Source: Lachnospiraceae bacterium
GTDB taxonomy: Bacteria; Bacillota; Clostridia; Lachnospirales; Lachnospiraceae
Direction: 5' to 3'
Assembly: GCA_022793195.1 (NCBI GenBank)
Contig: JAAWCJ010000018.1
Coordinates: 1 to 64,000 of the forward strand
DNA length: 64,000 nt
The notes beneath the pieces were generated by a model. The model was not told where the DNA came from. It ran no database searches and worked only from the letters and a program-made list of their open reading frames with translations. The translations under genes and the position numbers were made by a program. Positions 43,600 through 52,144 of the stretch are shown one piece after another. The first letter of the stretch is position 1. Each line of letters begins with the position of its first letter.

Positions 43600-43953
43600 T
43601 TACAGCGTGTTGCAGGGAATATGGTTTTCCCGGATGTAACGTGCGAATATTTCGATGATTTCATTGGGATACGGCGGTGCGGCATACCAGCGTTTGCTTC
43701 CGGTGATCGCCATAAGGATTCCGGCGCCTCCATTTTTCATGATGGTGTTCCGTACATCCCGGATGTTTTTAGAGATACAGGCGACGTTGGAATGATACTG
43801 CTTCGCCAAAGGTTCATAAATATTCGCGGTGATACTTGTCAGACGGAATGGATCTTCAGCGGCCATAATGACGGCATCGATAAAAATCCTTCCGGCAATT
43901 TGATGTTGGTATACACCTGTGGAATAAAAAATTGTTTGTAAAGTGGTTTTCAT
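43600..43953 (-). CDS. Stand-alone Spo0A DNA-binding-domain-like protein, copy 2
   Basis: 117 aa, identical to copy 1 at 103 of 117 positions. 'ITANIYEPLAKQYHSNVACISKNIRDVRNTI' carries the helix-turn-helix candidate. AAAGGAGGAG precedes the ATG. The 156-nt gap to copy 1 has the stretch GGGGCAGTC, which also occurs upstream of copy 2 on the same strand (within 43975-43985), a possible shared regulatory element. Confidence 0.72.
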   Translation of the reverse strand: MKTTLQTIFYSTGVYQHQIAGRIFIDAVIMAAEDPFRLTSITANIYEPLAKQYHSNVACISKNIRDVRNTIMKNGGAGILMAITGSKRWYAAPPYPNEIIEIFARYIRENHIPCNTL

Positions 43954-44224
43954 TTTAGTACTCCTCCTTTGTGCTTTGACTGCCCCATAATTAAAGAAAT
44001 AAGTGAATAATAGCGAAAATCAAGAAGAAAATAAGATTATCACTTATATCACTAACAGATTAATAAAGAATTCAGAAAAAATACAAATATATAATACTAT
44101 TTATGGTAATATGTTGCTGTTGAACAAAGATGTACATATTTTGAGGGTAACACAATTCGCAAAAAAGTGTGTTTTTGCCCATCTGTATGTGCTCTTGTTA
44201 AATGATGGATAACGGAAAAAATAG
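43954..44224. other. AT-rich intergenic region, no supported gene
   Basis: Holds the upstream region of the Spo0A-like gene and ends just before the chemoreceptor promoter. A 69-codon frame starting with GTG 44003 has no ribosome site and AT-biased codons and was not accepted. Confidence 0.6.
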
Positions 44225-44253
44225 TTGAAAGAAAAGAGGTTTTCAGGTATAAT
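44225..44253 (+). promoter_or_regulatory. Sigma-A-type promoter for the chemoreceptor gene
   Basis: TTGAAA at 44225-44230, 17-nt spacer, TATAAT at 44248-44253. 83 nt before the start; no sigma-28-type site is present here. Confidence 0.9.
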
Positions 44254-44336
44254 AGAAAACAACAATAAACAGTTAAAAAGGGGGTTAGCCAAATATAAAG
44301 GCGACCCCTAAAACTAAGAAAAAGAGGGTTGGAGCT

Positions 44337-46007
44337 ATGGGTAATTCAATTAAAAAAGCCGTATGGGTACGGATGGCTGTGATTTTTATCGCGATTATCG
44401 TTTGTGGAGTGGCTACCTCTGTTGGCCTGTCGCAGATCAGGCGTTACAGCAGGTCAACCGTGACAGCTACGGATATCCATGCGGTGGCGCTGGCTGCGGA
44501 GAAAGCACATTACAGCTGGCTTGAAAATTTAAGTTCTTCTATTAGTTTTGACACAGAGTTTACTGGAAGTACGGATTATACGGCCTGTGATTTAGGGCGT
44601 TGGCTGTATGAAAGTGACCGTTCGGCCATCAGCTCAGAGATTACGGCTCTGATGGATGAAATTATCCCGATTCACCAGGAGATACATAGTTCGGCAACCG
44701 AGATTATTTCTCTGAACGGGGCAGATGAGGAGCAGGCACAGAACATTTACCTGAATGCGACAAAGCCAAATGTCACTAAACTGATCGGTCTTTTGGAAGA
44801 AGTGGTTGAAAGCACCAATCAGGAAGTGGCTAAATATCAGGATCAGCTTTCTTCTGCAATTACTGTCACCACACTTATGGCAATGGGGACGCTTTTGATT
44901 ATCGTTATTGTTTGCTTGATGCTGATCCGGTATGTCATGTCCAGGATCGTTCGCCCCATTGAAACAATCACAGCAGACAGCCAGCTGTTATCCCAGGGTA
45001 AACTGGATTTTGAAATTAAGGTGCCCAATCAGGATGAGATCGGCGTACTGGCACGGAGCCTGAATGATGCGGCCAAGACCTTGGCTCTGTATATATCAGA
45101 TATATCGGAAAATCTGAATGCGATTGCACAAGGCAATTTAGGGAGAAACCCTCAGTTAAATTATATCGGGGATTTTGTAGAGATTCAGAATTCAACAGAT
45201 GTTATTTTGCAGCAGCTGAATGATACGATGTCCCAAATCCAGCTTGTAGCTGTTCAGGTTGGAAGTGGTGCGGAACATGTATCCAGCGGCGCACAGGCTT
45301 TGGCCCAGGGGGCGACGGAACAGGCCAATGAAGTTGATAACTTGGTAGAGACTGTTAACCGTGTTTCTGAGCAGATCAGCAACAATGCGAAGAATGCAGG
45401 CGAAACCAGCCACAAGGTGGATGAAGTGGAGCGCCAGGTGGGGCTTTGCAACCAGCAAATGCATGAAATGTCACGGGCGATGGATGAGATCAGCAGCTGC
45501 TCCAGTGAAATTGGCCATATTATTAAGACCATTGAGGATGTAGCCTTCCAGACAAATATTCTTGCTTTAAATGCTGCTGTGGAGGCAGCCAGGGCCGGTA
45601 CTGCCGGTAAGGGTTTCGCAGTAGTTGCAGATGAGGTACGAAACCTGGCAGCCAAGAGTGATGAGGCAGCTAAGAGCACTTCGGAGCTGATTGCCAAAAC
45701 ATTGAGTGCAGTTTCCAATGGTGTTCAGTTGACAGAATCGACACAGGAAGCGCTGAGCGGCGTGGTGGAAGGTACTCAGTCCGTTATTCAGAGAGTACAT
45801 GAGATTTCGCAGGCTTCAGCAGAACAGGCAGAGTCCATCGGCGGCGTCAGCGAAGGTATTTCTCAGATTTCCAGTGTGGTTCAGAGCAATTCTGCCACTT
45901 CTGAAGAGAGCGCGGCAGCCAGCGAAGAGCTTTCCAGCCAGGCACAGGTGTTGCGTAATCTGTTGGAGAAATTCCAATTAAAAGACAGTGGAAATGGTAC
46001 TTACTAA
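44337..46007 (+). CDS. Methyl-accepting chemotaxis protein with extracellular CZB-type zinc-binding domain
   Basis: Chemoreceptor, 556 aa. TM1 about residues 12-30, extracellular domain 31-173, TM2 about 175-198, HAMP about 200-255, then signalling domain with hairpin tip '[18 protein letters not shown]' and '[14 protein letters not shown]'. The extracellular domain contains the chemoreceptor zinc-binding pattern: H58xxW61, C84xxGxW89 and H113xxxH117, the three-His/one-Cys ligand set of CZB domains. Likely senses zinc or a zinc-dependent signal such as hypochlorous acid. Its own sigma-A promoter lies upstream. Confidence 0.93.
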   Translation: MGNSIKKAVWVRMAVIFIAIIVCGVATSVGLSQIRRYSRSTVTATDIHAVALAAEKAHYSWLENLSSSISFDTEFTGSTDYTACDLGRWLYESDRSAISSEITALMDEIIPIHQEIHSSATEIISLNGADEEQAQNIYLNATKPNVTKLIGLLEEVVESTNQEVAKYQDQLSSAITVTTLMAMGTLLIIVIVCLMLIRYVMSRIVRPIETITADSQLLSQGKLDFEIKVPNQDEIGVLARSLNDAAKTLALYISDISENLNAIAQGNLGRNPQLNYIGDFVEIQNSTDVILQQLNDTMSQIQLVAVQVGSGAEHVSSGAQALAQGATEQANEVDNLVETVNRVSEQISNNAKNAGETSHKVDEVERQVGLCNQQMHEMSRAMDEISSCSSEIGHIIKTIEDVAFQTNILALNAAVEAARAGTAGKGFAVVADEVRNLAAKSDEAAKSTSELIAKTLSAVSNGVQLTESTQEALSGVVEGTQSVIQRVHEISQASAEQAESIGGVSEGISQISSVVQSNSATSEESAAASEELSSQAQVLRNLLEKFQLKDSGNGTY

Positions 46008-46044
46008 GTAGAGAAACCGAGCTTCAGAAACAAAAAACGAATGA

Positions 46045-46092
46045 CCCCCTTAGAAACAGTGGTACTACTACTGTTTCTAAGGGGGGATTTTA
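46045..46092 (+). terminator. Terminator of the chemoreceptor gene
   Basis: 16-bp stem CCCCCTTAGAAACAGT / ACTGTTTCTAAGGGGG (46045-46085) followed by GATTTTATTT. Confidence 0.93.
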
Positions 46093-46110
46093 TTTATAAC
46101 TTTCCAGAAA

Positions 46111-46144
46111 AAAATCCGTTTCACTCTGGACAGAAACGGATTTT
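46111..46144 (-). terminator. Terminator of the cheA operon (minus strand)
   Basis: Perfect 12-bp stem AAAATCCGTTTC / GAAACGGATTTT with T-rich sequence on the left when read on the minus strand, 23 nt beyond the C39-like peptidase stop. Confidence 0.88.
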
Positions 46145-46167
46145 GGGAAGCTATATCTGATACAGTT

Positions 46168-47178
46168 TTAATAACTGACGGCCCACAACGGTCCGCCGTC
46201 ATCTCCGGAACCTTTCAGTTCTGCCAAAACCAGTCCCAGATCCCATTCCATCTTTGTATTTTCAAAATTATAGCTGTCTGCAATATGGACACTTCCATTT
46301 TCCAGGATATTTGTTATGATGATGAAATGACCTTCATTGGAAAATGTCCCTTTACCGACCAAAGCGACCAGTACATGGCCGGAACGAAGCAAGTCGGCTG
46401 CTGTGTCACGGTCTGCGTTTGCAGCGCTTTCCACATGAAGTCCATGGGCTGTGAGCGCTTTTGTAATAATGGAATGATAGGAACCTCCGTGAGGGGAGTA
46501 ACAGCCGTTGGCAGCGGACCAGTCGGCGATATCTATAGGTGTGACAGACGATGGAGTAAAAGCGTTGATTAACATGGCCGCAACTGTTGGACCACACCCA
46601 TACTGCCGCATGGGATCCATTCCGCCATAGAGATAATCACCCCAGCGGCTGTCTCCTTGATTATAATAGAGCATTGCCCCCATGGCGGTGTCAAGCATAA
46701 CCAGATAATCAGCGTCTGTCGCTGTGAGGCTGTCAGACTGGCCGATATAGCTGATGTCGCCCTGGGTGGATGACAGGGAAATCATGGGAATATCTGTGGT
46801 TTCCAGGGACTCGGCCGGAGACGGAGAGGTTTGCTGAACCTCCTGATTGGAACCAGTGTTTTGCAATGATGGCTGATCGGGAGGCGGCTCATCGCCCCTG
46901 ATCAGTTGGTTGGCAAAATCATATATGGCATGAGCGGAGTGAACTGCCTGAGAAGGGAAAAAATAGAAAAAAAGGCTCAAAAGTATAGTTGCGGCTGCCA
47001 TAAAGCAGCCGCCGATTAACAAACTATGAACGAAACGGCTCCCAGGAGAAAGGGTAGGAGTCTGTTTTGCTTTTTGAGGATAGTTCCAAATATCTTTTCT
47101 CTTCATACCTTTTAAAATATGCCCAGTAGCAATAATAGTGCATTTAAGGGTGGCTTTGTCGTATAGGAAAGAATTCAT
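46168..47178 (-). CDS. Membrane-anchored C39-like cysteine peptidase
   Basis: 336 aa from ATG 47178. One transmembrane segment (about 51-74), a Pro/Ser-rich linker, then a C39_2-type peptidase domain with 'YYNQGDSRWGDYLYGG', catalytic Cys195 in 'RQYGCGPTVAAMLINAF', His284 in 'NEGHFIIITN' and Asp301 in 'IADSYNF'. No good ribosome site is seen for 47178 or for the alternative start at 47106, so the N-terminus is uncertain. Last gene of the cheA operon. Function unknown; could act on a surface or exported protein. Confidence 0.78.
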   Translation of the reverse strand: MNSFLYDKATLKCTIIATGHILKGMKRKDIWNYPQKAKQTPTLSPGSRFVHSLLIGGCFMAAATILLSLFFYFFPSQAVHSAHAIYDFANQLIRGDEPPPDQPSLQNTGSNQEVQQTSPSPAESLETTDIPMISLSSTQGDISYIGQSDSLTATDADYLVMLDTAMGAMLYYNQGDSRWGDYLYGGMDPMRQYGCGPTVAAMLINAFTPSSVTPIDIADWSAANGCYSPHGGSYHSIITKALTAHGLHVESAANADRDTAADLLRSGHVLVALVGKGTFSNEGHFIIITNILENGSVHIADSYNFENTKMEWDLGLVLAELKGSGDDGGPLWAVSY

Positions 47179-47197
47179 TAAGCGCAGGAATCGTGAT

Positions 47198-48307
47198 TTA
47201 TCTGGGAAGGCGCGCTATGACAGTGGAGGCAACAGCATTTAAGGGGACTTGTGTACATACGGCTCCAATTTTATATGCCTCCATCGGCATTCCGTAAACA
47301 ACACAGGTTTCTTTATCCTGACCAATGGTATAAGCCCCATTTTTTCTCATGCGCAACAACCCGGCGGCGCCATCAGCCCCCATACCTGTGAGAATTACAC
47401 CAATGGCCTTATTTCGGGCAACGCTGGCGACAGAATCAAAGAGTACATCAACGGAAGGGCAATGCCCGCTTACTTTTTCTGTACCCATACAGCTCACAGA
47501 ATAACCGCTTCCCATACGTACCAGCCGCATCTGCATGCCGCCGGGAGCCAGTAAAGCCAACCCGGGCTGGAGACGGTCTCCGTGTTTTGCTTCCCGCACC
47601 TCCATTTTACAAAGACGGTTTAACCGTTCCGCATACATGGCGGTAAATCCCGGAGGCATATGCTGGGTAATAACGATTCCCGGCATTTTGGCGGGGAATT
47701 GTGTCATTACGGCAAGGATAGCTTCTGTACCTCCCGTGGAAGCGCCAATGGCAAGCACCGTATCATCACTGATGGCAGCTCCTGATAAAGATAAAGCCGG
47801 CTGCTTATTGTCGGATGGAAAAGCGGCAGTGGTATGTCCTGCAAAACTTCCGGCAGTGTTTTTTCGTATCACGGATCCGTCAGCAATGGTAAAGCCTTCC
47901 GCAGTGGGAAGGTGGACGCGGGAATGGGAGGCAATGACTACTTTGTTGATTAAAGTTGCAAAGAAAGCCTCTTTGCGGACATTATTTTGATCGTCCGGTT
48001 TGCGCACAAAATCTACGGCGCCGGCCGCCAGGGCATCAAATACCCGGACATTCAGAGAAGATACAAGAACCACAGGAATCGGATATTTCGGTAAAAGCTC
48101 TTTTAAAAATTCCAAGCCTGTCATTCCCGGCATCTCAATATCCAGAGTCAGGACTTCAGGTTTATATAAAGGAATCTTTTTCATCGCATCCATGGCGTTT
48201 ACTGCAAACCCCACTACTTCGAAGCGAGGATCACTGGACAGAGTATTTATCATAAGCGTCCGAAACATCACAGAGTCATCTACAACCATTACCTTAATTT
48301 TTTTCAT
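47198..48307 (-). CDS. cheB: Chemotaxis methylesterase/deamidase CheB
   Basis: Removes methyl groups from receptors after phosphorylation by CheA. 369 aa: receiver domain with phosphoacceptor D56 ('TLDIEMPGM'), a linker of about 60 residues, and the CheB catalytic domain with S190 (in 'GASTGGTEA'), H216 ('TQHMPPGF') and D312 ('TGMGADGA'). It follows cheR in the operon. Confidence 0.96.
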   Translation of the reverse strand: MKKIKVMVVDDSVMFRTLMINTLSSDPRFEVVGFAVNAMDAMKKIPLYKPEVLTLDIEMPGMTGLEFLKELLPKYPIPVVLVSSLNVRVFDALAAGAVDFVRKPDDQNNVRKEAFFATLINKVVIASHSRVHLPTAEGFTIADGSVIRKNTAGSFAGHTTAAFPSDNKQPALSLSGAAISDDTVLAIGASTGGTEAILAVMTQFPAKMPGIVITQHMPPGFTAMYAERLNRLCKMEVREAKHGDRLQPGLALLAPGGMQMRLVRMGSGYSVSCMGTEKVSGHCPSVDVLFDSVASVARNKAIGVILTGMGADGAAGLLRMRKNGAYTIGQDKETCVVYGMPMEAYKIGAVCTQVPLNAVASTVIARLPR

Positions 48308-48337
48308 AAAGCCGTGCTCCCTTGTGTGTTAATCCTG

Positions 48338-49156
48338 TTAAACTTTTTGATAAATGGCGGGCATCAGATATTTGTAGGGACAAGTGGCTTTGTTGAGGCC
48401 TTCAGAGTGTCCGATAAAGAGATACCCATTTGGAACAGTAACATTATAAAAGCGACGAACTAAAGCCTCTTTAGTAGGCTGATCAAAATAAATCATAACA
48501 TTCCGGCAGAAAATTAAATCAAAGGGCCTGCGGAACTGGATGGGATCCATCAGATTAAAAGTTTTGAAGATCACATTGTTGCGGATTTCAGGTGAAACAG
48601 TATAAGAACCATCTGGCTTTTTGGTGAAATATTTGCGCTGCCATGTGGCCGGAAGTTTGGACAAAGCTTCTGCTTCATAAGAAGGATTCATGGCAGAATT
48701 GAGAATCTGCTGTGAAATATCTGTAGCCAGGATCCGTGTATCCCAGGAACCACCCATGGAACCGAAATACTCCCTCAGATACATGGATATGGTATAAGGT
48801 TCCTCTCCGGAAGAGCAGCCTGCGCTCCAGATGGAAATACTATGGTCTGTCTGATGCTTACGGGCAAGGGCAGGAAGTATGGTATTTTGGAGGAATTGAA
48901 AATGTTCCTCTTCCCGCAGGAAATAAGTGTAATTGGTGGTCAGCTTATTTAACAAAACCGTGGTTCGATCCTTGTTTTTCCCGGAGACAATTTCATCTAC
49001 ATAAGCGGTAAAACTTGAATATCCCTCCGCGCGGAGGGTATTTGAGAGGCGGCTGACAATCAGCTGCTTTTTCTTGCTTAAGTCAATCCCGTAATTTTTT
49101 TGTATGTACATATACAGACGCTGAAAATCGGCATCACTTAAACTTAACGTTATCAT
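48338..49156 (-). CDS. cheR: Chemotaxis methyltransferase CheR
   Basis: Methylates glutamates of chemoreceptors with SAM. 272 aa from ATG 49156, chosen because AAGGAG lies 8 nt upstream; an in-frame ATG at 49225 lacks one and gives an odd N-terminus. N-terminal helical domain, then 'IWSAGCSSGEEPYTISMYL' SAM site, 'FDLIFCRNVMIYFD' and the C-terminal 'GYLFIGHSEGLN'. Located between cheW and cheB. Confidence 0.95.
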   Translation of the reverse strand: MITLSLSDADFQRLYMYIQKNYGIDLSKKKQLIVSRLSNTLRAEGYSSFTAYVDEIVSGKNKDRTTVLLNKLTTNYTYFLREEEHFQFLQNTILPALARKHQTDHSISIWSAGCSSGEEPYTISMYLREYFGSMGGSWDTRILATDISQQILNSAMNPSYEAEALSKLPATWQRKYFTKKPDGSYTVSPEIRNNVIFKTFNLMDPIQFRRPFDLIFCRNVMIYFDQPTKEALVRRFYNVTVPNGYLFIGHSEGLNKATCPYKYLMPAIYQKV

Positions 49157-49246
49157 AAAACACTCCTTTTTATCCTTCAGCTTAAAATCCGGCAAAACGC
49201 GCCTGTGACGCGTTTTGCTGGACATTCTACAACTGGAAAAAGCGGA

Positions 49247-49732
49247 TTAATACCGCTTTTCCAATAAAACATTGCAGTCGAAAGACATCATTACTTTTCC
49301 ATCTCCTAAATCAATCATTCCATTGAGCAGCTTTTGCTGCCGTTTCACTGGAATGGGACGAACCTCCTGGAAATCAATATCCAAAACCTGGCATACGGAA
49401 TCTATCACGATACATAAGGGTGTGGAATCAATGTCCAAACGGATAATGCAGGTTTTTCCGGTATACTCTGCCGGCGGTTTATCCATACATAAACGCATAT
49501 CCAGAACAGGAAGAATCTGGCCGCGCAGATTAATCATTCCCTTTACAAAAGAAGGAACCATAGGAAGGGGAGTGATTGGATAGTCATTGACAATTTCGAC
49601 GATATATTTGGTGCTGAGAAACAGGATGAGGTCGTCTACCTGAAACGAAAGGCACCGCTCAATGGTAGTCGGTTCCTCGGAAGCGGCTGTTTCGTCCGCT
49701 TCGTAATTCATATTAATCGTTTGTTCTGACAT
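49247..49732 (-). CDS. cheW: Chemotaxis adaptor CheW
   Basis: Connects receptors with CheA. 161 aa with a short acidic N-terminal tail and the CheW fold: 'LSFQVDDLILFLSTKYIVEIV', 'FVKGMINLRGQILPVLDMRL' and 'VCQVLDIDFQEVRPIPVK'. It lies 15 nt after cheA on the minus strand. Confidence 0.95.
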   Translation of the reverse strand: MSEQTINMNYEADETAASEEPTTIERCLSFQVDDLILFLSTKYIVEIVNDYPITPLPMVPSFVKGMINLRGQILPVLDMRLCMDKPPAEYTGKTCIIRLDIDSTPLCIVIDSVCQVLDIDFQEVRPIPVKRQQKLLNGMIDLGDGKVMMSFDCNVLLEKRY

Positions 49733-49747
49733 GGTTTCTTCCTCCTG

Positions 49748-51892
49748 CTATTTTTCATTGACAGCAGCGCTGTACAATCCCAATACATCGAGAATGATAC
49801 TGATACTGCCATCACCCAAAATCGTGCAGCCATTGATGCCGAAGTTTTTAAGCTCAAAAGCGTTGAGATAGGTAGGGAACGGTTTTACCACTACCTGCTG
49901 TTCTCCAATCAGCTGATCCACAAAAATGCAGTAAGAACGGTCATTGGCCTCTACCCAGAGCAGGATTCCGTCTTCCAGATTGGTGATTTCGGATTCCAGG
50001 TTGTAGAACCTGTGCAGACGGACAATGGGATAGAAACTGTCCATACGTGCTACCATTTCATTGCCATAATCATCATAAATGATCTGATCCATGGTGATCT
50101 TGAAGGACTGGAGGATATTAGCAATGGGGATTGTAAAAATAGATTTCCCTACTGTCACTTTCATACCGTCCATAATTGCGAGAGTCAAAGGAATCCGCAT
50201 GGTGACGGTGGTTCCGCTTCCCAGCTCGCTGTCGAGGGCAAAAGTACCGCCCACAGATTCGATATTTTTCTTTACGACGTCCATACCAACGCCACGGCCG
50301 GAATATTCGGTAACGGTCTGATTGGTGGAAAAACCAGGAAGCATAATCAGATTCAGCGCTTCTTTCTTGGTGTATTCGCTGGCCGGTTTAGTGAGCAGCC
50401 CCTTTTCGGCGGCTTTTGCCAAAAGCTTGTCGGGATCCATGCCGTAACCGTCATCGGTGACAGTTATCACAACTTCACTGCTGGTATGTACAGCAGCAAG
50501 GATCAATTCACCTTGGGGATCTTTTCCGGCACGGATTCTCTCTTCTTCTGTTTCCTCGATGCCATGATCCATGCTGTTTCGGACAATATGCATGATGGGA
50601 TCCTGAATACTGTCGACAATGTTTTTATCCATCTCCGTGTTTTCACCTTCGATGATAAGGCGGACGTCTTTATTTAACTTTTGCTTCATATCCCGGACAA
50701 TACGGTTCATTTTCTGGAATACACCGGAAATGGGAACCATTCGCAAGGACATGGCAATATCCTGTAAATCATCTGTCAGCTTACGAAGCTGTCTGGCAGA
50801 TTTCATGAAATTATCAAAACTGTCTCTGGAGAGCTGATTCAGCTCAGGAGAAGAAGTAACCATGGATTCTGTGATTACAAGCTCTCCGACGATGTCCAAC
50901 AGACTGTCCAGTTTCATTACATTTACACTGATCAGATTCTGCTTGACAGGGGCGTGAGCCTTAGCCGGAGTGGCATTTGCGGGGGCGGCGGCATGGGAAG
51001 CCGGAGCAGCCGGAGCATTGCCGGAGGCATTGGAATCATTGGCCACGGGAACAGAAGGCGCGGAAGCCGGGCTTTGCGTTTCTGCTTTTGGCGCAGCCGG
51101 TTCGGGAGCAGCAGCTTTTCTTCCAGGATTCTCTAATATCTCATAAGAACGGATATGGGCCTGGGATTTAAGCATAGATTCTGCCTGGGTTACATCATCC
51201 TGGGAATCAAAGGCCAGATAAAATCCGTTTTCAACAATCTCTGCGCTGGTATCAGGATTTGTCTCAACATCTTCAGGATAACAACGGAAAGTAAAAGCAT
51301 CCTGAAGAGCATTGATAATCATGAATGCATAGAGATTCTCCATGCCGCTTCCCTCATCGAGGTAAATGTGAAGGAAGAATGCGGCGGCGGAATCTTCAGG
51401 CATACCAGGCACAGCCGTTGTTTCTTCCTGGCCAGAAGCCTTTGGTTCTGCTGCGCTGGAATCCTCCTCGGAGGTATTGCTGATTTTTTTCAGAAATGCA
51501 TTGATCTCATTGGCAAAAGAATCAATCTGGGCATCTTCTGACAGAGGGGAACCCTCCTCCACCTTTTGTACTTCGCTTCTGAGGTAATCGCCGGAACGGA
51601 ACATCAGGTCAAAAAGCTCTTTTTTGTGCTCAGGATCCAGAGATTCAATACCCTTATCACGGATATAAAAGAACAAATCTTCAATGTGATGGGCAATCGT
51701 GGAAAGAGAATTAAACTCCATCATAGCAGAGGAGCCTTTGATAGTATGCATACTACGGAAAATCTCATTTACGTCATCAGATGAGAAATCTCCGATTTTC
51801 TCATCATTTACCAACAGCTCATCTAAAGCATCCAATAAAGAGTTGGTCTCGTAAAGGTATGTTTCGAGCATGGCTTCCATACCATTATCCAT
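49748..51892 (-). CDS. cheA: Chemotaxis histidine kinase CheA
   Basis: Receptor-controlled kinase that phosphorylates CheY, CheB and CheV. 714 aa: P1 HPt domain with phospho-His49 in 'RSMHTIKGSS', P2 region, an Ala/Pro/Ser-rich linker (about 255-310), P3 dimerisation helices, P4 ATPase ('NSMDHGIEETEEERIRAGK', 'DDGYGMD', 'GRGVGMDVVKKN') and C-terminal P5 CheW-like domain. Heads the operon cheA-cheW-cheR-cheB-peptidase, with its own sigma-28-type promoter at 51951-51977. Confidence 0.97.
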   Translation of the reverse strand: MDNGMEAMLETYLYETNSLLDALDELLVNDEKIGDFSSDDVNEIFRSMHTIKGSSAMMEFNSLSTIAHHIEDLFFYIRDKGIESLDPEHKKELFDLMFRSGDYLRSEVQKVEEGSPLSEDAQIDSFANEINAFLKKISNTSEEDSSAAEPKASGQEETTAVPGMPEDSAAAFFLHIYLDEGSGMENLYAFMIINALQDAFTFRCYPEDVETNPDTSAEIVENGFYLAFDSQDDVTQAESMLKSQAHIRSYEILENPGRKAAAPEPAAPKAETQSPASAPSVPVANDSNASGNAPAAPASHAAAPANATPAKAHAPVKQNLISVNVMKLDSLLDIVGELVITESMVTSSPELNQLSRDSFDNFMKSARQLRKLTDDLQDIAMSLRMVPISGVFQKMNRIVRDMKQKLNKDVRLIIEGENTEMDKNIVDSIQDPIMHIVRNSMDHGIEETEEERIRAGKDPQGELILAAVHTSSEVVITVTDDGYGMDPDKLLAKAAEKGLLTKPASEYTKKEALNLIMLPGFSTNQTVTEYSGRGVGMDVVKKNIESVGGTFALDSELGSGTTVTMRIPLTLAIMDGMKVTVGKSIFTIPIANILQSFKITMDQIIYDDYGNEMVARMDSFYPIVRLHRFYNLESEITNLEDGILLWVEANDRSYCIFVDQLIGEQQVVVKPFPTYLNAFELKNFGINGCTILGDGSISIILDVLGLYSAAVNEK

Positions 51893-51950
51893 TACATAAC
51901 ACCGCCTTCATTCGTTTTTTTTGTGTGTTCAAAAAAAGCCCTACTATAAA

Positions 51951-51977
51951 ATATCGGCAAAAACTGAAGATATATAA
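51951..51977 (-). promoter_or_regulatory. Sigma-28-type promoter for the cheA operon (minus strand)
   Basis: Read on the minus strand: TTAT (51977-51974), 15-nt spacer, GCCGATAT (51958-51951). It lies 59 nt upstream of the cheA start. Confidence 0.82.
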
Positions 51978-52144
51978 GGGAACCCTTCTACTGCGCTTTG
52001 TTTTCCCTGTTATTATTGTATACGATAAAAAGGAATTTTTCAATGAGAAAATCTGTCTCAGGACAAAGGGCTTGCATGTTGGATAAAAAAGCATTAAAAT
52101 ATGTGCTGTGGGAATTTAATATATATAGGAAAGGAAGCTTTTTT

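Noticed and set aside
44003-44212. 69-aa ORF upstream of the chemoreceptor
   Set aside because: GTG start without ribosome site, AT-biased codons, no family features.
50091-50321. Plus-strand ORFs opposite cheA
   Set aside because: Shadow frames of a long, well-supported minus-strand gene.
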